8,399 bases of DNA from Acidobacteriaceae bacterium (GTDB lineage: Bacteria > Acidobacteriota > Terriglobia > Terriglobales > Acidobacteriaceae), in contig PKXI01000282.1 in assembly GCA_003133425.1 (NCBI GenBank), positions 25,517 through 33,915 of the forward strand, given 5' to 3'. Numbering within the stretch: the first letter of the stretch is position 1; each line of letters begins with the position of its first letter. A model generated the notes under the pieces. It was not told where the DNA came from and did not search any database. It saw nothing but the letters and a program-made list of their open reading frames with translations. The translations under genes and the position numbers were made by a program. Below are positions 1 through 4,270 of the stretch, in pieces.

Positions 1-17
1 CAGTTCTCAGTTCTCAG
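1..17. repeat. Short tandem repeat at window edge
   Basis: The first 17 bases are two overlapping copies of CAGTTCTCAG (period 7, unit AGTTCTC). The array may continue to the left of the window. No coding potential is visible. It could be the end of an intergenic repeat element, but too little is present to say. Confidence 0.4.
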
Positions 18-100
18 CTCTTCATTGCCACGGAGAGGTTCGTACGGGCGGGGGAGAAATGAATAAAGAGCCACAAGAGACTTTAGATAGGTGGGGCTAT

Positions 101-145
101 CCCACCTTAACCGCGATAAAGCTGCGGCGAAGGTGGGGCACCCGG
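101..145. repeat. REP-like hairpin with GGGGCACCCGG tail (copy 1)
   Basis: Imperfect inverted repeat. The left arm CCCACCTTAACCGC (101-114) pairs with the right arm GCGGCGAAGGTGGG (124-137), with two mismatches and a 9-base loop. The right arm runs into GGGGCACCCGG (135-145). A similar partial tail, AGGGCACCCGG, recurs at 183-193. The tail matches the ones in the 3634-3886 region, so this looks like one member of a dispersed hairpin family. It lies about 65 bp past the end of the DUF2905 gene and could help end transcription of that operon, although no T-tract follows. Confidence 0.6.
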
Positions 146-201
146 CGATCCCAGGTTAGGCACGATGGAACTATGCGGAACCAGGGCACCCGGGTTTTGA
201 C

Positions 202-426
202 TTAGCGATGGATGCGCGAGATCAGGTAGAAGATTGCGGACAAAACCAGGCTGATGAGAATTGATGTGCCGATGGGGATGAAGACAGATACATTCTTGCC
301 TCTGTAAGCGAAGTCTCCGGGCAGACGGCCTAGCGGAAGCCCGAAGCGGCCTGCGACCAAGAGCAGAGCGCCAATGAGGGCGATCAGGGCGCCAATTCCC
401 AGGAGCGCTTTTCCAATTTCGATCAT
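202..426 (-). CDS. DUF2905 family small membrane protein
   Basis: A 74-residue protein of the DUF2905 family, whose function is unknown. It has two hydrophobic segments, about residues 6-27 and 47-69. Between them is the family's typical central motif, FGLPLGRLPGDF at about 28-39, followed by a short polar stretch (YRGKN). It ends with a basic tail (RIHR). It is most likely an inner-membrane protein with both helices spanning the membrane and a short polar loop. The length is typical of the family. The ATG lies only 6 bp past the glmM stop, with no clear Shine-Dalgarno sequence, so translation is probably coupled to glmM. That pairing suggests co-expression but does not reveal a function. Confidence 0.85.
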   Translation of the reverse strand: MIEIGKALLGIGALIALIGALLLVAGRFGLPLGRLPGDFAYRGKNVSVFIPIGTSILISLVLSAIFYLISRIHR

Positions 427-432
427 CTGCGG

Positions 433-1803
433 TTATGCGCCGAGTTCCTGACGGATGGCGGCGGCGATGGCTTCGGCGTGGTGGCGCATTGTGGGCTCGC
501 TTTCAGCTTCGATCATGACTCTTGCCAGTGCTTCAGTGCCGCTGTAGCGGATGACAACGCGGCCGGTGTCTTTCAATTCCTGTTCGGCGGCGTGGATGGC
601 GGCGACTACGGTGGGGATGGTATTGAGGGGCTTCTTTTCGCGGACTTTGACGTTGAGGATGACCTGGGGGAAGACTTTGAGGTCGGCGGTGAGGGTGTCG
701 ATTGATTTGCCGGTGCGGGCGATGAGATCGAGGACAACGAGGGCGGTTAGCAGGCCGTCGCCGGTGGTGGCGAGATGGGGCAGGAGGATGTGGCCGGACT
801 GCTCGCCGCCGAGGGCGGAGTTTTGTTTGAGCATTTGCTCGAGAACGTAGCGGTCGCCAACGGGGGCGCGGAACATGCGGATGCCGGAGCGCTTGAGGGC
901 GGCTTCAAGACCCATGTTGGACATGGTGGTGGCGACGACCAGATCGCCCGTGAGCATGCCGCGGGCTTTGAGGTCGCGCGCGGCCATGAGCAGGATAGCG
1001 TCGCCGTTGATGACGTTGTTGTTGGCACCGGCAAGCATGCAGCGGTCGGCGTCGCCGTCGAAGGTGAGGCCCAGTGCGGCTCCGCGTGCCTGGACTTCCT
1101 TGGCGACATTCGCGGGATGGAGGGCGCCGCAGCCGGCGTTGATGTTGCGGCCATCGGGGGCGATGTTGAGAAGGGTGACGGAGCTGCCGGCATTGAGGCG
1201 GCGGAATAGCTCTGGGGCGATGGAGGCGGAGGCGCCGTTGGCGCAGTCGGCAACGATGCTCATGCCGGAAAGCGAAAGGCCGGGGACGGAGTCGATGAGG
1301 AACTGAATGTAGTCGGCCTGGCAGGCGAGGTTGTCTTCAACAGGTGGCAGGCTGGAGGGATCGGGGGCGGCGATTTTGGAGGCGTGATGGAGGATTTCAT
1401 CTTCCATGGCGAGCTCGACTGCGTCGGGGAGTTTGAAGCCGTCGCCGCCGAAGAGCTTGATGCCGTTGTCCTGCCAGGGGTTGTGGGAGGCGGAGATGAC
1501 TACTCCGGCCTGAAAGCCGTGGGAGCGGGCGAGGAAGGCGACGGCGGGGGTGGGCACGACACCGGCGGATTCAACGCGCGTGCCAGCGGAACGAAGGCCG
1601 GCGCCGAGGGTGGCGGCGATCCAGGGGCTCGACTCGCGGGTGTCGCGGCCGAGGATGACTTTGGGGTGCGTCGCTTCGCTCCGCAGCGAGTGGGCAAGGG
1701 CGAGGCCGGTGGCGAAGATGGTGATGGGGTCGAGGGGGAACTCACCGGCGATTGCGCGGATGCCATCGGTGCCGAAGAGCTTGCGGGTGGTGGATGTTGT
1801 CAT
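433..1803 (-). CDS. glmM: Phosphoglucosamine mutase GlmM
   Basis: Converts glucosamine-6-phosphate to glucosamine-1-phosphate in the cytoplasm, the step before UDP-GlcNAc for peptidoglycan and lipopolysaccharide-type glycans. The 456-residue product shows the alpha-D-phosphohexomutase layout. It has an N-terminal KLFGTDGIRA motif (8-17). The catalytic phosphoserine loop ISASHNP is at 103-109, with Ser106 as the expected phosphorylated residue. The metal loop is DGDADR (249-254) and the sugar-binding loop is GGEQSGH (332-338). The C-terminal phosphate loop is RYSGTEALARVM (419-430), where the family usually has a Pro at the Ala425 position. The frame stays open upstream to an ATG at 1893, but those 30 extra residues do not look like GlmM. 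The ATG at 1803 puts KLFGTDGIRA at the usual place and gives a normal length. The Shine-Dalgarno signal is weak. The DUF2905 gene follows 6 bp later. Confidence 0.97.
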   Translation of the reverse strand: MTTSTTRKLFGTDGIRAIAGEFPLDPITIFATGLALAHSLRSEATHPKVILGRDTRESSPWIAATLGAGLRSAGTRVESAGVVPTPAVAFLARSHGFQAGVVISASHNPWQDNGIKLFGGDGFKLPDAVELAMEDEILHHASKIAAPDPSSLPPVEDNLACQADYIQFLIDSVPGLSLSGMSIVADCANGASASIAPELFRRLNAGSSVTLLNIAPDGRNINAGCGALHPANVAKEVQARGAALGLTFDGDADRCMLAGANNNVINGDAILLMAARDLKARGMLTGDLVVATTMSNMGLEAALKRSGIRMFRAPVGDRYVLEQMLKQNSALGGEQSGHILLPHLATTGDGLLTALVVLDLIARTGKSIDTLTADLKVFPQVILNVKVREKKPLNTIPTVVAAIHAAEQELKDTGRVVIRYSGTEALARVMIEAESEPTMRHHAEAIAAAIRQELGA

Positions 1804-1907
1804 AGTCTCAATTCTTTGAACATTAGAGGGATAAATGTAAGGGAGTCCCCTTAAAAGGATAACGCAGGGGGTAAAGGGCCGTTCCATTTCCATGGACTGA
1901 CTGAGGA

Positions 1908-1921
1908 ATGACTAAAGTCAT
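1908..1921. repeat. TAAA-loop hairpin
   Basis: Perfect short inverted repeat: ATGAC, loop TAAA, GTCAT. It is the weakest of four hairpins in this gap that share a T(A/G)AA loop, and lies about 105 bp upstream of the glmM start. Confidence 0.45.
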
Positions 1922-1998
1922 GCCCTGATACAAAGCCCGCGGGTGTTCATCGTGATGGGGAATTGGGCGGCCGGGCACATAGAGAGGGCATTCCCTAA

Positions 1999-2012
1999 GG
2001 GGCTGAAGCCCC
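1999..2012. repeat. TGAA-loop hairpin
   Basis: Perfect inverted repeat: GGGGC, loop TGAA, GCCCC. An AAGG/CCTT-like flank on the outside (1997-2015) extends it slightly. It belongs to the same loop-conserved set as the hairpins at 1908, 2035 and 2084. Confidence 0.6.
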
Positions 2013-2034
2013 CTTCAATAGTGCGCGGATTATA

Positions 2035-2052
2035 TACGGGCTAAAGCCCGTA
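2035..2052. repeat. TAAA-loop hairpin, 7-bp stem
   Basis: Perfect inverted repeat: TACGGGC, loop TAAA, GCCCGTA. Its right arm forms the start of a 17-bp direct repeat that recurs at 2110-2126. Confidence 0.65.
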
Positions 2053-2062
2053 CCCTTCACCG
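2046..2062. repeat. 17-bp direct repeat, first copy
   Basis: GCCCGTACCCTTCACCG, found again identically at 2110-2126 with a start-to-start distance of 64 bp. The two copies bracket the 2084-2103 hairpin, as expected of a duplicated repeat unit. Confidence 0.7.
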
Positions 2063-2083
2063 GATCGGATAGGTTGGCAAATT

Positions 2084-2103
2084 GTCGGGGTTGAAACCCC
2101 GAC
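2084..2103. repeat. TGAA-loop hairpin, 8-bp stem, GTAG at foot
   Basis: Perfect inverted repeat: GTCGGGGT, loop TGAA, ACCCCGAC. It is the strongest of the group. On the minus strand the stem is immediately preceded by GTAG (plus-strand CTAC at 2104-2107), a tetranucleotide seen at the foot of REP elements handled by RAYT-type transposases. It lies 35 bp past the xseA stop and may act in 3'-end formation or mRNA stabilisation, although no T-tract follows. Confidence 0.65.
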
Positions 2104-2109
2104 CTACCA

Positions 2110-2126
2110 GCCCGTACCCTTCACCG
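2110..2126. repeat. 17-bp direct repeat, second copy
   Basis: Second identical copy of GCCCGTACCCTTCACCG, 11 bp past the xseA stop codon. This copy lacks the left arm of the hairpin that accompanies the first one, so it looks like a truncated unit. Confidence 0.7.
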
Positions 2127-2137
2127 AGGGACGGCGG

Positions 2138-3556
2138 TCAGCGGTTTGCTTTCTTCGCGGCGGGTTTGTTGGGGGCTTTGGATTCGACGCGGCTCAAGAA
2201 AGAGCCGTCGGCCAGGCGCGTAGTTAGCTGGTCGCCGGAGGCTAGTTGGGCGGTGGAGCGGATGAGGGCGCCTTCCGCACCGAGGACGAGGGCGTATCCG
2301 CGGTCGAGGACGGCGAGGGGCGAGAGCGAGTTGAGACGGGCGTCGAGGGCGCCGAGGCGGATGGCGGCGCGCTGCAAGGTGCGTTCGATGGAGCGGTCGA
2401 GGCGGGCGCGAAAATCGGCGAGGTGCTCGCGAGCATGAAGCACGCTTCGGCGGGGATCGTGGTGGAGAAAAGCGGCAGCCAGGTTTGCTACGCGGGACTG
2501 GCGTTCGCGTAGCTGAGTGGTGAGGGCGGCTTCAAGGCGGAAGGAGAGGTCATCGAGGCGCTGGGCGGCACGGTAGAGGAGCGTGGAGATGCGCGACTCG
2601 GTGCGGTCGAGTGAGAGGCGGGTAAGACGCTCGCGGATCTGCATCAACTGAAAGCGCGCGGCGCGTTCGAGACGGTGGGATTGAGTGGCAAGATGCTCGG
2701 CGATTTTGTGCTGGGCTTCGGTGACGAGCTCAGCGGCGGCAGAGGGAGTGGGGGCGCGGAGGTCGGCGACGAAGTCGGCGATGGTGAAGTCGGTTTCATG
2801 GCCGATGGCGGAGACAACGGGGAGGCCGGATGCGACGATGGCGCGAGCGACGCGTTCGGAGTTGAAGGCGGCGAGGTCTTCAAGAGAGCCGCCGCCGCGG
2901 GCGAGGACGATTAGGTCGATGAGGCCTGAAGAGTTGAGTTCGGCGAGGGCGGATTCGATTTCGGCGGGGGCTGACTCGCCCTGAACGGAGACGGGGTAGA
3001 GCAGGACGCTGAGGCCGGAGTGGCGGCGGGCGACGATGTTGAGGAAGTCGCGGATGACGGCGCCGGTGGGCGATGTGACGATGCCGACGGTGCGGGGAAA
3101 TGCGGGCAGCGGGCGCTTGCGTTCGGCGTCGAAGAGGCCTTCGGCTTTGAGGCGCTCCTTGAGCTGCTCGAAGGCGAGCTGGAGGGAGCCGGCGCCGACG
3201 GGCTCCATGGTTTCGGCGACAAGCTGCATTTGTCCGCGCTGCTCGTAGACGCTGACGCGGCCGCGGACGAGGACGTGGAGGCCGTCTTCAGGGCGGAAAC
3301 GGAGGAGCATGGCCTGGCGGCGGAAAAGGACGATGGGGAGCTGGGCGTCGGCGTCCTTGAGCGTGAAGTAGACGTGGCCGGAGGGAGCGGGGCGGTAGTT
3401 GGAGATTTCGCCTTCGACCCAGACGTCACCGTACATCTGCTCGATGAGTTCGCGGACCTGGCCGACCAGTTCACGGACTGGCCAGATGCGGCGGGTGGGG
3501 CGCGGGTCGTCGAAGGTTAGGTCGAGTTGCGGCGCGATGGGGTCTCGGGGAGCCAT
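2138..3556 (-). CDS. xseA: Exodeoxyribonuclease VII large subunit XseA
   Basis: Catalytic subunit of exonuclease VII, which degrades single-stranded DNA from both ends in a complex with several small XseB subunits. The 472-residue product has an N-terminal OB-fold single-strand DNA binding domain (about 22-118, including VWVEGEISNY and HVYFTLKDADAQ). The catalytic domain follows, with the family signatures IVTSPTGAVIRDF (159-171), ARGGGSLEDLAAFN (219-232) and SAIGHETDFTIADFVADLRA (249-268), then PTPSAAAEL. Next comes a long charged helical region (about 280-405), presumably the XseB-binding coiled coil, and a C-terminal LDRGYALV. The tail is Lys/Ala-rich. The frame extends upstream to 3655, but that stretch runs through an intergenic hairpin, so the ATG at 3556 is preferred; it lacks a good Shine-Dalgarno sequence. 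The length is close to E. coli XseA. No xseB is visible in the window. Confidence 0.96.
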   Translation of the reverse strand: MAPRDPIAPQLDLTFDDPRPTRRIWPVRELVGQVRELIEQMYGDVWVEGEISNYRPAPSGHVYFTLKDADAQLPIVLFRRQAMLLRFRPEDGLHVLVRGRVSVYEQRGQMQLVAETMEPVGAGSLQLAFEQLKERLKAEGLFDAERKRPLPAFPRTVGIVTSPTGAVIRDFLNIVARRHSGLSVLLYPVSVQGESAPAEIESALAELNSSGLIDLIVLARGGGSLEDLAAFNSERVARAIVASGLPVVSAIGHETDFTIADFVADLRAPTPSAAAELVTEAQHKIAEHLATQSHRLERAARFQLMQIRERLTRLSLDRTESRISTLLYRAAQRLDDLSFRLEAALTTQLRERQSRVANLAAAFLHHDPRRSVLHAREHLADFRARLDRSIERTLQRAAIRLGALDARLNSLSPLAVLDRGYALVLGAEGALIRSTAQLASGDQLTTRLADGSFLSRVESKAPNKPAAKKANR

Positions 3557-3633
3557 TCTGATTGAAGTGTAATTGGTGGGGATTGGGGGAGGGTCTTGGA
3601 GATGGGTTGAAGGTGTGTTTAGGTTCGAAGTAT

Positions 3634-3690
3634 CCCACCCTAGCCACAAAAGCAAAAACGTGGCTAGGATGGGGCATCCGGCACCCGGTC
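3634..3690. repeat. REP-like hairpin (copy 2)
   Basis: Left arm CCCACCCTAGCCAC (3634-3647) pairs with right arm GTGGCTAGGATGGG (3660-3673). The pairing is perfect over nine inner base pairs (CCTAGCCAC), with one mismatch further out. The loop is AAAAGCAAAAAC. The right arm is followed by GGGGCATCCGG and then GCACCCGG. It is preceded by TAT, as in copy 3. Confidence 0.65.
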
Positions 3691-3734
3691 GTCGATCGAG
3701 GAAAACGAAAAGGCTGGAGAACCGAGGCTCGTGC

Positions 3735-3820
3735 TATCCCACCCTTTCGCCGGGATTGCAAACCGCGGGTTCTTCGACTTCGCTGCGCCTCGCTCAGAAT
3801 GACAGAAAGGATGGGGCACG
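3735..3820. repeat. REP-like hairpin with enlarged loop (copy 3)
   Basis: It starts with the same TATCCCACCC as copy 2. The arm CCCACCCTTTC (3738-3748) pairs with GAAAGGATGGG (3805-3815), with a mismatch in the same place as copy 2, followed by GGGGCACGGGG. Instead of a short loop it has 56 bases, part of which looks like a second repeat element. Confidence 0.55.
3768..3805. repeat. Possible nested repeat in the loop of copy 3
   Basis: The stretch beginning GGTTCTTCGACTTCGCTGCG and ending CTCAGAATGACAG resembles, from memory, a short dispersed intergenic repeat seen in many bacterial genomes (a TTCGCTTCGCTCAG...ATGAC type). It sits precisely between the two arms of copy 3. The identification is by eye only. 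Confidence 0.4.
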
Positions 3821-3853
3821 GGGCTTTGCACGCTGAGTGGCTTCTGTTAATTA

Positions 3854-3887
3854 CCAGGTCTCTAAAGCGAGACCTGGGGCACCCGGC
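3854..3887. repeat. REP-like hairpin (copy 4)
   Basis: Perfect 9-bp inverted repeat: arms CCAGGTCTC (3854-3862) and GAGACCTGG (3869-3877), loop TAAAGC. It is followed directly by the family tail GGGCACCCGGC. The stem sequence is unrelated to copies 1-3, but the tail and the layout are the same. Confidence 0.65.
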
Positions 3888-3908
3888 AGAGAACAGTGGA
3901 CAGAGACT

Positions 3909-3939
3909 GGAAGGGCCCTTCCGATTGGACGGGCCCTTC
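3909..3939 (-). terminator. Candidate terminator hairpin behind the protease gene
   Basis: About 19 bp past the protease stop, GAAGGGCCC (3910-3918) pairs perfectly with GGGCCCTTC (3931-3939) over a 12-base loop. The first arm is also part of a 14-bp palindrome, GGAAGGGCCCTTCC (3909-3922), so two alternative foldings exist. The position and stem strength fit a transcription end for the minus-strand gene, but no T-tract follows on that strand, so intrinsic termination is uncertain. Confidence 0.45.
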
Positions 3940-3957
3940 TGTTGGTCTCTTGACGAT

Positions 3958-4270
3958 CTAGTTCACAGTGAGAGTAAAGGTTGTGTTTGCGGTCGTGCTG
4001 GCCGGGTCGTTCCCCTGCCCGGTGACAGTGAATGTATAGGTTCCCGGAGTGGTTCCTGCGATGCTGGTGCCGGATGAACTGCTGCTTCCTCCGCCGCAGG
4101 CCGTCAGGCTGCCCAGCACAGCCATCAGGATCATGGCGCCCAGCATCGCCCGCCAGCTTCGGCGGCGCGACGGAATTCCCAGAAACACCAGGAGGGCCAG
4201 AACGAAGCCGCTGCCGGTGCCCATCCATCCCTTGCTTCCGGGCATGGCATGGAGCATAGCTGTGGTTGCG
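3958..4270 (-). other. Protease C-terminal tail: helical hairpin with lipobox-like motif inside an Ig-like domain
   Basis: Covers residues 1220-1323 of the protease. A hydrophobic segment (about 1238-1252, GFVLALLVFLGI) is followed by the basic loop SRRRSWR (1254-1260). A second hydrophobic segment (1261-1274) leads to LTAC (1275-1278) and GGGSSSSSG. The last 30 or so residues (TPGTYTFTVTG...TFTLTVN) read like the final strands of an Ig-like domain. The stretch before the first segment (1143-1220) has the opening strands of such a domain but no closing ones. The basic loop plus second segment looks like a type II (lipoprotein) signal peptide placed inside the protein. Confidence 0.6.

Larger units (their letters stand above)
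1804..2137. other. Non-coding gap between xseA and glmM, hairpin-rich
   Basis: A 334-bp gap with no credible gene. Its left part (about 1804-1900) must hold the glmM 5' region, but I could not find a convincing -35/-10 pair. The right part, from about 1908 to 2126, is a run of short perfect hairpins and a direct repeat, listed separately. The gap length and the hairpins suggest that glmM has its own promoter and is not simply read through from xseA. Confidence 0.6.
3557..3957. other. Non-coding gap between protease gene and xseA, hairpin-rich
   Basis: A 401-bp gap with no credible gene. The part next to xseA (3557-3630) should hold its 5' region; I see only a weak -10-like TACACT on the minus strand, close to the start codon and without a matching -35. 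From 3631 to 3886 it is occupied by three hairpin repeats of one family, and at 3909-3939 by a palindrome behind the protease gene. Short frames through this region translate the repeats and are not believable genes. Confidence 0.6.

Noticed and set aside
1804..1893. N-terminal 30-residue extension of GlmM from the ATG at 1893
   Set aside because: The extra residues do not resemble GlmM, and the ATG at 1803 places the conserved KLFGTDGIRA at the normal distance from the N-terminus.
478..3520. Several long plus-strand and alternate minus-strand frames across glmM and xseA
   Set aside because: They are shadows in GC-rich coding DNA; the translated products are low-complexity (Ala/Gly/Asp- or Ser/Pro-rich) and lack family motifs.
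3557..3655. N-terminal 33-residue extension of XseA from 3655
   Set aside because: It runs through the arm of an intergenic hairpin repeat, and its residues are unlike XseA.
3573..3836. Plus-strand 87-residue frame between the protease and xseA
   Set aside because: It is a translation of the hairpin repeats (MGHPAPG..., CYPTLSPG..., LAQNDRKDG). Such frames recur wherever the repeat occurs and are not genes.
101..3887. CRISPR array
   Set aside because: The repeats are hairpins with variable stems at irregular spacing, with no constant direct repeat and spacer pattern and no cas genes.
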